Part shown: piece by piece, positions 8,384-16,992 of the stretch | Layout of the letters: every line of letters starts with the position of its first letter | Numbering within the stretch: the stretch's first letter is position 1 | Assembly (NCBI RefSeq): GCF_003202285.1 | Contig: NZ_MASW01000014.1 | Coordinates: 62,001 to 126,000 of the forward strand | Source of the DNA: Prauserella muralis | Lineage (GTDB): Bacteria > Actinomycetota > Actinomycetes > Mycobacteriales > Pseudonocardiaceae | DNA: 64,000 bases | Reading direction: 5' to 3' | Position numbers and translations under genes: made by a program | Notes under the pieces: generated by a model | Seen by the model: only the letters and a program-made list of their open reading frames with translations | Told to the model about the DNA's origin: nothing | Databases searched by the model: none

Positions 8384-10381
8384 CCGAGTTCCGCAGTTGA
8401 TGGGCGCATGCGGGCTGTCTGATTCGCGTTTGTGCTAGTAGCGGCGTTGCGGGTGGTCGCGGGTCGCGAGAATGCGTGGGCACACGACTTGCCGTGTCGG
8501 GCTTGATCACACTGCTGGTTGGTGGTCGGCTGGTGGGCATGTACCTGCGGACGACGCAGCGGAGGAACCGCGACGGCAGCCTCGTGCGGTACGTGCAACT
8601 GGCGCACAACCGTCGGGTGGATGGGGTCACGCAAGCCCAGGTGCTGCTGAACCTGGGCCGGGAGGACCAGCTCGACCGCGACGGGCTGATGCGGCTGGTC
8701 GCCTCGATCAACCGCTACCTCGGCATCGCCGACGCTGCCCCGTCGGCGGGCGCTGCCCAGTTGGCCGGGGACGGGCTGAGGGTCGCCGGCTCTCGCCCGG
8801 TGGGGGCGGTGCACTTGTTGGACGGGTTGTGGCGGGCGTTGGAGATCGACACCGCGCTGCGTAAGGTGCTCGGGCCGCGTCGGTTCACCACCAACGTGGA
8901 GCGGGTGCTGTTCGCGCTGGTCGCCAACCGCGCGATCGAGCCGATGTCGAAGCTGTCGGCAGCGGAGTGGGCCACGTGCGATGTGGCGATTGACGGGCTG
9001 GAGTCGATGGACGAGGATCAGGCCTACCGGGCGATGGACCTGCTGGTGGAGGCCGACGTCTAGGCGGAGGTGCAGGAGGCGGTGTTCTTCGCCGTGGCCA
9101 ACCTGCTCAACCTGTCCGTGGACATCCTGCTGTTCGACACGACCTCCACCTACTTCGAACGCGACACCGCCGAGACCGGCGAGGACGCGTTCCGTCGCTA
9201 CGGCCACTCCAAGGACCACCGCGACGACCTGCCGCAGATCGTCATCGGGCTCGCGGTGACGAAGGAGGGCATCCCGGTACGAGTGTGGTGCTGGCCCGGC
9301 TACACCAACGATCAGGCCATCCTGCCCGAGGTCACCGACGACATGCGCGGCTGGCGCCTCGGGCAGGTCATCACCGTGGTCGACCGGGGCTTCTCCTCCG
9401 CGGACAACCTGGCCTACCTGCGCCGGGCCGGTGGGCACTTTATCGCCGGGATGCGCATGCGCGACGGCAACCCGCTGGTGGAGCGGGTGCTGGCGCGGCA
9501 GGGCCGCTACCAGCAGGTCAAGGAGAACCTGCGGGTCAAGGAGGTCCGCCTCGACGAGGCCGACGTGCGCTACGTCATCTGCCACAACCACGAACAAGCC
9601 GAGCGCGACCGGACTCAGCGGGAGGACGCGATCGCGCGGCTGGAGGCCGAGCTGGAGCTGTCGCGCGGATCAAGCAGGCCCGCGAACGCGACCGCAGGCG
9701 CAAGACCAGCAAGACCACCAAGGCCAAGGCGGAGGTCGTGCACACCAAGGCCGAATGCGCGCTGCGCGATCACCCCACCCTCGGCCGGTGGCTGCGGCAG
9801 TCACCCACCGGGCGGTTGTCGATCAACCGCGGCAAGATCAAGCAGGAGGAACGGCTGGACGGCAAGTACCTCATCGTCACCTCCGACCCGCACATCAGCG
9901 CCGAAGACACCGCGCTCGGCTACAAGAACCTGCTGGAAGCCGAGCGCGGATTTCGCGAACTGAAATCATCACTGCTGCTCAGACCCGTTTTTCATCGGCT
10001 CGAACACCGCATCCGCGCCCACATGCTGCTCTGCTGGCTCGCCCTGCTCCTCGTCCGGGTCTGCCGAACGCCGCGCTGGCATGACCTGGCGCCGCATCGC
10101 CACCGAGCTCGGCCGCGTCCACGCCGTCACCCTGACCGGCACCGCCGGCACCGCCGTCCACACGACGCCACTGAACACCACCCAGGCGGGGATTCTGCGC
10201 GATTGTCAGGTCCCCACACCCGCCACCGTGACCGCACTAGACCCCACCTGAGCAGGCAAAACACCCCCACAACACCGCGCGAAGGGCGTAGGCACACGCG
10301 CCCCCAGCGCAGTTCCGCGCGTTCTCCCAGGTCAGACCGCGAATCCGGCCAGCTCATCTGTCCACCAACTGCGGAACCCGG
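8384..10381. mobile_element. IS1634-like (IS1549 type) insertion sequence
   Basis: The 1998-bp element begins CCGAGTTCCGCAGTTG and ends with the complement of CCGGGTTCCGCAGTTG. It is flanked by a 7-bp direct repeat, GGTTGTC (8377-8383 and 10382-10388). The transposase it carries is of the IS1634/IS1549 group, whose members are known for longer-than-usual and variable target duplications. It interrupts the TetR gene at the end of the P450/AlkB/ferredoxin reductase operon. Confidence 0.88.
8539..10251 (+). pseudogene. IS1634-type transposase with an in-frame stop and two frameshifts
   Basis: The frame opens at 8539 (MYLRTTQRRNRDG). An amber codon interrupts it at 9061-9063 (EADV-stop-AEVQEAVFF) and the same frame then continues. 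The DDE core is recognisable: ILLFDTTSTYFE, VITVVDRGFSSADN and the late YKNLLEAERGFRELKS. One frameshift lies near 9655-9665, before RIKQARERDRRRK. A second, an apparent extra C, lies near 10063, before MTWRRIATELGRVHAVTLTG. The end is a TGA at 10249-10251. Either the copy is dead or several positions are sequencing errors; the clean target duplication argues for a fairly recent insertion. Confidence 0.85.
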
Positions 10382-10709
10382 GGTTGTCGGCGGCGAGGTC
10401 CAGCACGTCGCGCACTGCGTCGTGGATCGCTTCGACGAGGTCGGTGGTGTGGCGGTCGAAGGCGTCCCGGACAACGGCGAGGAACTGGTCGAGGTGGTGG
10501 TCCACCATGGCGTCGGCCAGCGCGGCCTTGGAGCCGATCTCGTTGTAGACGGTCTGGCGGCTGACACCGACGTGGTCGGCCAGCCGCGCCATGGTAACCA
10601 CTGACCAGCCTCTGCGAGCCGTCAGCTCGATCGCCGCAGCGATGATCGGCTGGCGGTACTGGCCGCCGACCGTCGGTTCGGTGGAGAGGGTTCTGCCGAT
10701 GGCCGCCAT
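10382..10709 (-). pseudogene. TetR regulator, N-terminal part (gene split by IS)
   Basis: The segment holds the DNA-binding half of the split TetR: IIAAAIELTARRGWSVVTMA and LADHVGVSRQTVYNEIGSKA. The frame runs into the IS and stops at 10332 after a few foreign residues (PGFRSWWTDELAGFAV). Its start is one base after the ferredoxin reductase stop, so it was the last gene of the oxidation operon. This is the position of the TetR gene (AlkU/AlkX) in many actinobacterial alkB-rubredoxin-reductase operons. The truncated product keeps an HTH and might still bind DNA weakly. Confidence 0.85.
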
Positions 10710-10710
10710 G

Positions 10711-11925
10711 TTAGGCGGCTGTGGTCGTGGTGGCCGCGAACGCGACCGCTTCCGCCCACGAGCCCCGGGCCGCGACGCGTCGCCGGTACTTCATGATCTC
10801 GCGTGGCCGGTCCACGGTGAACGCGCCGACGATCCGGTCACGGCGCCGGTACAGCGCGGTGAACCCCGCCTCAGCGGGCACGGCGACCACGACCTCCTCA
10901 GCGCGTGGGGTGCCGACGAACTGGATGCGGTGGCCGTACCAGTCGGACCAGAAGTACGGCACCGGTACCAGCGGGCGTGCGGCCGCTGGGTCGAGGGCGT
11001 GGCGGGCGGCGGCCGCGCCTTGTTCGGCTGCGTTCGTCCAGTGTTCGACGCGCGCCGACTCCTCGTCGAACAGCGGGTTCACCACATGCGCCACATCGCC
11101 TGCCGCATACACACCGGGCAGGCCGGTCGCCAAAGTGGCGTCACAGATCACCCCGCGGTCGCGCTCATGCAGCGGCACGCCGCTGCGCTCCAGCCAGCCG
11201 GTGGCCGGGGCGGCCCCGATGCCGGCCACGACCAGGTCCGCAGGCAGGACCTCCCCGGTCGACAGCCGCACTCCGGACACCGCGCCTGCCACCGACTCCA
11301 GCCCGATGACCTGCACGGACAACCGCAGGTCGGTGCCCGCCGCGCGGTGCAGGTCCGCGCACACCGCGCCCGCCTGCCGCCCGACCGAACCGAGGAGCGG
11401 CAGATCCTGTGTTTCGACCACCGTCACCGGCAGACCGCGCTTGCGCGCCGCGGAGGCAACCTCCGAGCCGATGAAGCCCGCACCGATCACAACGGTGCGG
11501 GCGCCACGATCCAAGCTGGCGCGGACCGCGGCCGCGTCCTGCGCCGTACGCAAAGTGTGAACGCCTCTTAGCCCGTCGGTGCCGGAAAAGCGGCGTGCCG
11601 TGGCGCCGGTCGCGATCACCAACGCGTCGTAGCACACCATCGTGCCGGATACCGACACAACCCGATCACGAGGGTCGAGGCCGTCGGCGGGCGTGCCCAG
11701 CATCAGCTCCACGCCGAGGTCCTCGCGCAGCTCGGCCTCGCTACGGAAAGGCTGGACGCGGGCGGGGCCGTCCGGGTCGAGGAACGCCTTCGACAGCGGC
11801 GGACGGTCGTAGGGCAGGTGTTCCTCCGCGCCGATCAGCACGATTCGACCGTCGTAGCCGGCGCGGCGCGCGGATTCCACCGCGCGCAACCCCGCCAGTG
11901 ACCCGCCGACCACCACGAGCGTCAT
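10711..11925 (-). CDS. NAD(P)/FAD-dependent ferredoxin (rubredoxin) reductase
   Basis: The 404-residue protein starts with the FAD Rossmann motif VVVGGSLAGLRAVESARRAG. It then has LPYDRPPLSK, the NAD(P)-binding TVVIGAGFIGSEVA near residue 145 and the second FAD motif VYAAGDVAH near residue 265. The C-terminal reductase domain follows. This layout is that of oxygenase-coupled ferredoxin/rubredoxin reductases. The start lies two bases after the ferredoxin stop. It would pass electrons from NAD(P)H to the ferredoxins or rubredoxin encoded just upstream and on to the P450 or AlkB. Confidence 0.93.
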   Translation of the reverse strand: MTLVVVGGSLAGLRAVESARRAGYDGRIVLIGAEEHLPYDRPPLSKAFLDPDGPARVQPFRSEAELREDLGVELMLGTPADGLDPRDRVVSVSGTMVCYDALVIATGATARRFSGTDGLRGVHTLRTAQDAAAVRASLDRGARTVVIGAGFIGSEVASAARKRGLPVTVVETQDLPLLGSVGRQAGAVCADLHRAAGTDLRLSVQVIGLESVAGAVSGVRLSTGEVLPADLVVAGIGAAPATGWLERSGVPLHERDRGVICDATLATGLPGVYAAGDVAHVVNPLFDEESARVEHWTNAAEQGAAAARHALDPAAARPLVPVPYFWSDWYGHRIQFVGTPRAEEVVVAVPAEAGFTALYRRRDRIVGAFTVDRPREIMKYRRRVAARGSWAEAVAFAATTTTAA

Positions 11926-11927
11926 GG

Positions 11928-12119
11928 TCAGCCCTTCAGCCTCAGCGCGAGCACTGGGGAGGCGTCGACCGCGGCGGTAAGATCCTGCCGATGTTCCTCG
12001 CCGGGGTGCTCCTCAAGCACGACAACCGTGCCGTCCGCCCCCACCTCGAAGAAGTCCGGTGCCATCGCCTCGCACATGCCGAGACCCTCGCACGTGGTCC
12101 GGTCGGTTTCGATCCGCAT
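11928..12119 (-). CDS. 3Fe-4S-type ferredoxin with third cluster cysteine replaced by serine
   Basis: This 63-residue ferredoxin starts at an ATG overlapping the stop of the AlkB-rubredoxin remnant. The N-terminal cluster half is normal: CEGLGMC, with Cys10 and Cys16. The C-terminal half reads VDASPVLALRLKG, so residue 54 is Ser (codon TCC) where the family has the Cys of the CP motif (TGC). All three Cys normally ligate the cluster. The protein may therefore be inactive, may hold the cluster through Ser, or may reflect one miscalled base. The companion ferredoxin at 12940 has all three. Confidence 0.85.
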   Translation of the reverse strand: MRIETDRTTCEGLGMCEAMAPDFFEVGADGTVVVLEEHPGEEHRQDLTAAVDASPVLALRLKG

Positions 12120-12645
12120 CACGCGCCCACCCGCCCCGGGGCCACGAGGTCGATCTTCTCCCGGACGCCACAGTCGGGGCAGCACCAGCTGTCCGGGATG
12201 GCCGACCACGGCGTGCCCGCCGGCAACCCCTCGCGGGGGTCGCCGAGCTTCTCGCCGTAGACGTAACCGCAGCCAGGGCACATCCCGCCGTCCGTCGCAT
12301 CACCCAGCGTGTCCGCGGTAACGACTTCCGGCAAGTTGCCGACGCCTGTCACGTTGCTGGCGCCGTCCCGGGCCAGGACCTTCGCCCGCTTGCCCGGCTG
12401 GATATTGGCCCGGCTGATGTCGCCATCGAAGTGCGCGACCACGCGCGGATCCATCACCCGGCGCCACAGTGGTGGGATGAGCGCGAGCACGATCATCCCG
12501 GCGTAGCCGGTGGGCAACACCGGTGACTCGACGAAATCACGCAACGTCTGGTAACGGCGGGTGGGGTTGGCGTGGTGATCGCTGTGCCGCTGCAGGTGGT
12601 AGAGCAAAACGTGACGAGTGCCGATGTAAGCTCCCCAGGCCCCGC
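12119..12645 (-). pseudogene. alkB: AlkB alkane hydroxylase-rubredoxin fusion, only the C-terminal part left
   Basis: About 175 residues remain in frame. They begin near TRHVLLYHLQRHSDHHANP, the third histidine box of membrane alkane hydroxylases. A loop region ending VMDPRVVAHFDGDI follows, then an intact rubredoxin domain with CPGCGYVYGEKLGDP and SWCCPDCGVREK. AlkB-rubredoxin fusions are known in several actinomycetes. The first two His boxes and the membrane helices are missing. Upstream frames (12646-12939) hold no recognisable AlkB. The rubredoxin half could still be useful if a start were available, but none with a ribosome site is evident. The stop overlaps the next ferredoxin start (TGATG). 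Confidence 0.85.
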
Positions 12646-12939
12646 GGCGGTGATCGGGTCCGCTTCGAGGGTACTGGCGGTGTCGAGGACGTGCCGCGCG
12701 CAGCGACCGGCATGGAGCTCGGCGACGCCGGAAGCGGCCGAGGGGCAACCGGCCGAGACGAGCGGGCACCCCGGGCTGCCGCCCGAGCTGTGTGCCAGGG
12801 TCCGTAATCGGCACGCGGGACACGATCGGCGTTGACGGCGACGACGCGGGGCAGCCGCCACGGCGTTGCGGATTCCGACAACGGCGGGAATGGGCGCGAG
12901 GCAATCCAACGGATTGCTCGGGGCGTCCCCTTCTCGCAC
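12646..12939. other. Decayed sequence where the AlkB N-terminal region should be
   Basis: These 294 bases separate the ferredoxin at 12940 from the readable part of AlkB. All frames are open in places but none gives the conserved AlkB histidine boxes or hydrophobic helices. It is best read as a deletion scar with degraded remnants. Confidence 0.5.
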
Positions 12940-13137
12940 TCAGTCGACGTCGATCGACAGCGCCGCAACAGGGCATGCGGACACGCCGATGCTGGCTTGG
13001 TTTTCCTCGCCGACTGGTACTTTCCGCCCCTGGCCGACGTTGCTGTAGCCGTCCTCGTCGAGGGGGAAGAGGTCGGGATCGACGATATGGCATTGTCCGT
13101 GTCCCTCGCAGCGGTCCTTCTCGACGCTGATCTTCAC
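12940..13137 (-). CDS. 3Fe-4S-type ferredoxin, P450 partner
   Basis: The 65-residue ferredoxin has the complete three-cysteine pattern, CEGHGQC followed by SACPVAALSID. The acidic surface is typical of P450 redox partners. It starts at GTG (13135-13137), overlapping the P450 stop as GTGA, so the two are translationally coupled. It most likely delivers electrons from the reductase at 10711 to the P450. Confidence 0.92.
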   Translation of the reverse strand: MKISVEKDRCEGHGQCHIVDPDLFPLDEDGYSNVGQGRKVPVGEENQASIGVSACPVAALSIDVD

Positions 13138-14414
13138 TGCTGCCTTCCCTCCCCGGTGCTGGGGCCCGGTGCTGCGGACGATGGTGTCGCGTCGTGGGCG
13201 ACGGGCAGTTCGGCCAGGGACCGCGACGCCAGGCTTTCGTTCCAGCGCAGCGGCTCACCGGTCAGCCGGAGGCGGGGTAGCCGGGTGACGAGGCGCTGCA
13301 GCGCGATGCGTGTCTCGAGCCGGGCCAACTGCGCCCCGATGCAGGCGTGGATGCCCTTGCCGAACGCGATGTGCGGGTTGGGGGTGCGTTCGAGGTCGAG
13401 TCGGTCGGGTTCGACGAATTGGCACGGGTCGCGATTGGCCGCGGCGAGGATCAGGTGCACCCGATCCCCGGCACGGATGGTACGTCCGCGCAGCTCGAAA
13501 TCGGCTACCACCCATCGGTTGAGCACCTTGATCGGCCCGTCGAAGCGCAGCAGCTCCTCGACGGCGGTGGCGATCAACCTCGGGTCGGCCTTCAGTTTCG
13601 CGAACTCGTCGGGGTGTTCCAGCAGGGTGACCACGCCGTTGGCGATCGAGTTCGTGGTGGTCTCGTTCCCGGCGAACAACAGCAACGCGCACATCGCGAC
13701 CAGCTCGTCCTCGGTCAGGGCGTCGCCGCGCTCGTCACCGACCATCATCGCGCTAAGCATGTCCTCTCCCGGCTCACGGCGGCGATAGTCGACCAACTCA
13801 CGAAAGTAGCCGAACATATCCTGGAGCCCAGCGAGGGCCCGCTCATGCCGCTCCGCCCTGGTCTCTCCGCCGGCACCGAAGGCGACCAGCGCGAGTTCGT
13901 CTGACCAGTGCCGGAACCGTTCCCGATCGGAGATTGGGGCGCCGAGCATGGCGGCGATCACCGTGGCCGGCAGCACGTAGGCGAAATGGCCGATGAGGTC
14001 GCGGTGTCCGCCGACGATGAAATCGTCCAGCAGCGAGTCGACCAGCTGCTCGACCCGCTCGCCCATCGCCGAGATTCGCTGCTGCTTGAACGCTCCGGCA
14101 GCCAACCGTCGCAGCCGGGTGTGGATGGGCGGGTCGTTGACCACCATGAACTCGGTCATCATGGCCAAGATCCGGTCTGAGGCCGGCGCGGCGCGGCCCG
14201 CGCGCGCCGCCCGCAGTGGCCGTATCCGGTCCGAGGACAGTGCCTTGCTCTGGAAGGCGGCCGACACGTCGTCGTAGCGGGTGAGCAGCCAGGCGCGGTG
14301 TGGCTCGCTCCAATGCACAGGATCGTGCTCGCGCAGCGCGGCGAAGACCGAGTGCGGGTTTTCACTGGCCGCGGGGGTGAGTAGGTCGTCAAGTGTCGTG
14401 TCGTTCGACGCCAT
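13134..14414 (-). CDS. Cytochrome P450
   Basis: From the ATG at 14414 (MASNDTTLDD, with AGAGGAG upstream) the protein has 426 residues, normal for a bacterial class I P450. I-helix: LLLFAGNETTTNSIANG. K-helix ExxR: AVEELLRFDGP. Haem-binding loop: FGKGIHACIGAQLA. The I-helix lacks the GNDTTRN signature of the CYP153 alkane hydroxylases, so membership there is unlikely. The Pro/Ser-rich last 20 residues look disordered. It leads an operon with two ferredoxins, rubredoxin/AlkB remnants, a reductase and a TetR. The substrate is unknown. Confidence 0.93.
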   Translation of the reverse strand: MASNDTTLDDLLTPAASENPHSVFAALREHDPVHWSEPHRAWLLTRYDDVSAAFQSKALSSDRIRPLRAARAGRAAPASDRILAMMTEFMVVNDPPIHTRLRRLAAGAFKQQRISAMGERVEQLVDSLLDDFIVGGHRDLIGHFAYVLPATVIAAMLGAPISDRERFRHWSDELALVAFGAGGETRAERHERALAGLQDMFGYFRELVDYRRREPGEDMLSAMMVGDERGDALTEDELVAMCALLLFAGNETTTNSIANGVVTLLEHPDEFAKLKADPRLIATAVEELLRFDGPIKVLNRWVVADFELRGRTIRAGDRVHLILAAANRDPCQFVEPDRLDLERTPNPHIAFGKGIHACIGAQLARLETRIALQRLVTRLPRLRLTGEPLRWNESLASRSLAELPVAHDATPSSAAPGPSTGEGRQQ

Positions 14415-14434
14415 GAAATGCCTCACTCCTCTCG

Positions 14435-15328
14435 TCATTGATGCGGTGCGGGAGACGCGCGCAGTGGCCGTGGCACGGTCGCGGTCACCGGCTGGTCGTG
14501 TCGGTCGCCGCTTTCGGCATGGAGGCCGCCAAGATCGCCGGAACAAAACATGACGGCGCGCTGGGAGCTAGGCACCCCATGTTTCAGCACCCCCGCTGTC
14601 CTGCGGGTTCGGCCCCGCGATCGTTTCTGGTGATGGCGCGCGGCTGCGAAGCGGATGCGAGCGGACACGGCGTCCCGATCGTGGGTCAGGACGACGGTGA
14701 CCACGCCGCCCATCCGGACGGTCGTGGGCTCGTGCCGGCCCTCGCGCAGGGCGTCGAGGTTTGGCCCGAGCAGCGCGCGGTCGATCCAGAGCAGGCTGGC
14801 CCCGGCGCGACCGCCGATTCCAACTCCGCGCGGCCGGCGCGCTCCGCCCCAGGTCGGCGGCGGTTGCTGCCTCGCAGCAGGGGTGGCCCACCCGGTGTCC
14901 GAGAATAGGTCTCGGGGGGCGCCAGCAGGACGCGTTCCAGCGCCTGGCAGTGGCCGCGGAGGGCGAGGGCCAGCGCGGTGTACTTCGCCTCTGGCCAGCG
15001 CGCTCCGCGACCGAGCTCCAGCCGGACTTCGCTGAGAATGTCGAGCACCGCAGCGTGCTTGGCGAGGAGCATCGGATGCTCCAGCGGTGCCAGCACCACC
15101 GCCGTACCGATGCACACCCTCGTGGTGCGCGCGGCGATCGTGGCGACGAAGGTCTGCGGGGCCGGCGGGTGACCGCCCGCGATGCCGCGGTGCTCGCTCA
15201 GCCATACCGCTTGCAGCCCAGCACGTTCTGCCTCGACGATGCAGTCGAGTGTGCTCGTGGGGGCTCGGTCCCCCGGCTAGACAGCACCCGTGGCTGTGCA
15301 GGTGGTCGTACCGGCCGATACGGATCAT
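14435..15328 (-). pseudogene. LLM-class flavin-dependent monooxygenase remnant
   Basis: Luciferase-like motifs occur in shifting frames. They include LQAVWLSEHRGIAGGHPP and TRVCIGTAVVLAPLEHPM (about 15075-15230), then ILSEVRLELGRGARW. Near 14640-14770 come GHEP-type residues in REGRHEPTTVRMGGVVTVVL. At least two frameshifts are needed. The 5' end overlaps the stop of the NTF2-like gene, so this was the last member of the 18.5-14.4 kb minus-strand operon. Confidence 0.65.
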
Positions 15329-16149
15329 GTCGAGGGCTCCACCCGGCCAGTGGCGGCATGCCTGAGCGCGCGATAGAGGCCGAGCCGGTCGCGGACGATC
15401 CGACCGGACAACCGGTGTCCCTCGGTCACCGTGAGCAGGCCGGCAAGATGCACGTTCGCCGGGCAGTCGAGCCGGTTCGACACGTCCGCTCCGAGCCCGC
15501 CGAGGTAGGTGCCGTGCTGGACGCCGCGGAAGGCCACCGTGTTTGCGGCGGAGAACAGCTCGTGTATGTCCGTGGTGTCGGCCGCGATCAATGGGGCCGG
15601 GTCACGCCCGGTCCACTCGTCGTCGTAGGCGACGCCTCTGGCGTCCACGCCGTCGGTCCACTCGGCGGTCAGCCAGTCACGCACCAGTCGTTCCGCAGCG
15701 GGGTTGGCGGGTTCCGCGGTGGTGTCCCACGGGGCGGGTGCCGGAGCCTCTAGCGGGTCGCACACCCCGTCGCCCAACTGGCGCCGACGTGCGAAGTAGT
15801 CCTGCTCGACGAAGTTCTCGGTCAGCTTGCTGCCGTTCCACCGGTACAGCGCGATGCCGGCCCATGCCGCCCGGTGTCCAGAATGGCGAACGGACGCGCC
15901 ATGCTCGGAGAACCGCATCGCGAGGCGATCACCGGAGGCCACCAGTTGGTGCACGGTCAGGGTGAGCCCCGGGAACTGTTCGAACTGCTTCCGCACCGCC
16001 GGTATGTACGCGTCATCCCGGCCCGCGAGGTCGAACCGGCCCATGTGCAGCACGTAGTCCGGTTCCATGATTTCTCGGCACACCGTTGTGTCATGCCGGT
16101 TGGTGTAGTCCACGACGTAGCGTCGCATCAGCGACACAAATGGCTGCAC
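15325..16149 (-). CDS. SnoaL/NTF2-like protein with two fold repeats
   Basis: The 274-residue protein appears to contain two NTF2-like units: residues 1-125 (RRYVVDYTNRHDTTVCREIM, EPDYVLHMGRFDLAG, FPGLTLTVHQLVASGDRLAM) and a second of about 145-265. This fold covers polyketide cyclases, ester cyclases and ketosteroid-isomerase-like enzymes, so an isomerase, dehydratase or binding role is possible. No specific active-site assignment can be made. It follows the enoyl-CoA hydratase by 3 bases in the carboxylase operon. Confidence 0.75.
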   Translation of the reverse strand: MQPFVSLMRRYVVDYTNRHDTTVCREIMEPDYVLHMGRFDLAGRDDAYIPAVRKQFEQFPGLTLTVHQLVASGDRLAMRFSEHGASVRHSGHRAAWAGIALYRWNGSKLTENFVEQDYFARRRQLGDGVCDPLEAPAPAPWDTTAEPANPAAERLVRDWLTAEWTDGVDARGVAYDDEWTGRDPAPLIAADTTDIHELFSAANTVAFRGVQHGTYLGGLGADVSNRLDCPANVHLAGLLTVTEGHRLSGRIVRDRLGLYRALRHAATGRVEPST

Positions 16150-16152
16150 GAG

Positions 16153-16992
16153 TCACCGTCCCTGAAACCGCGGCGGCCGTTTGTCGAGGAACGCGCGAAT
16201 GCCCTCCGCCGTATCCTGCGTGGACTGCAGCACGGTGAGCGCGTCGGTGGAGTGGTCGAACTCGCCGCGGTCCACCCCGCGGTTGACCAGCTCCTTGCCG
16301 GTTGCCACCGCCAGCGGCGCGTTCTCGGCTATCTGCTGGGCGACCCTCAGCGTCGCCGGCAACAGGTCCGCATGCGGCACAACCTTCTGCACCAGGCCGA
16401 TCCGCAGGGCCGTTTGCGCGTCTACCCGTTCGGCCGCGAACACCATCAACTTGGTCCACTGTCGCCCGACGACCGAGGGCCCGCGTAGCACGCCGAAGCC
16501 GGGTACGAGACCCACCGCCGCCTCGGGCATCCCGAAGACTGCTCGCTCCGAGGCGAATACGACGTCACACGCCATGGCTAGCTCGCAGCCACCGCCAAGT
16601 GCCCAGCCGTTGACCGCTGCCAGGATCGGTAGTGGCGACTCTTCGACCGCGGCGAAGGTACGCATGCAGTCCCGCTGGAATGCGCGCTTCGCGGCGAGAT
16701 CGGTCAGTTCGGCGAAGCTGGCGATGTCACCGCCCGCGGAGAAGGCCTCGTCCCCGGCGCCCGTTACCACCACGACCCGAGTCTTCCCGTCGGACTCCAG
16801 CTCATCCAGCACGGAGCGCAGCTCGGGCCAAAACTGCCGCCCCATGGCGTTGCGCTTGCCGGGAGCATCGATCCGCACGATCCCCACCCCGCCGTCGCGG
16901 TGCGCGAGGCTCAAGTTGGACCACCGTCGCTGGCCGCGCGCGACCGCATGCAAACCGGCATGGGGCGCCTCGTCTACCACCGGATCACTCAC
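16153..16992 (-). CDS. Enoyl-CoA hydratase/isomerase (crotonase) family protein
   Basis: The 279-residue protein starts at GTG 16990-16992, overlapping the carboxyltransferase stop (TAGTG) behind GGGAGGTGGGAG. The oxyanion-hole region is FSAGGDIASFAEL, then GWALGGGCELAMACD. The catalytic region is FGMPEAAVGLVPGFG, with Glu in the first catalytic position. The C-terminus KRPPRFQGR is typical of actinobacterial EchA proteins. It probably hydrates the enoyl-CoA formed or carboxylated by the neighbouring enzymes. Confidence 0.92.
   Translation of the reverse strand: MSDPVVDEAPHAGLHAVARGQRRWSNLSLAHRDGGVGIVRIDAPGKRNAMGRQFWPELRSVLDELESDGKTRVVVVTGAGDEAFSAGGDIASFAELTDLAAKRAFQRDCMRTFAAVEESPLPILAAVNGWALGGGCELAMACDVVFASERAVFGMPEAAVGLVPGFGVLRGPSVVGRQWTKLMVFAAERVDAQTALRIGLVQKVVPHADLLPATLRVAQQIAENAPLAVATGKELVNRGVDRGEFDHSTDALTVLQSTQDTAEGIRAFLDKRPPRFQGR

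Noticed and set aside
8293-9597. 434-residue minus-strand frame inside the IS1634-like element
   Set aside because: Antisense to the transposase, Val/Gln/His-rich, no similarity to accessory IS proteins.
12656-13258. N-terminal extension of the AlkB-rubredoxin frame
   Set aside because: The open frame continues upstream but has no AlkB motifs and overlaps the ferredoxin and P450 genes, so only the part below about 12645 is counted.
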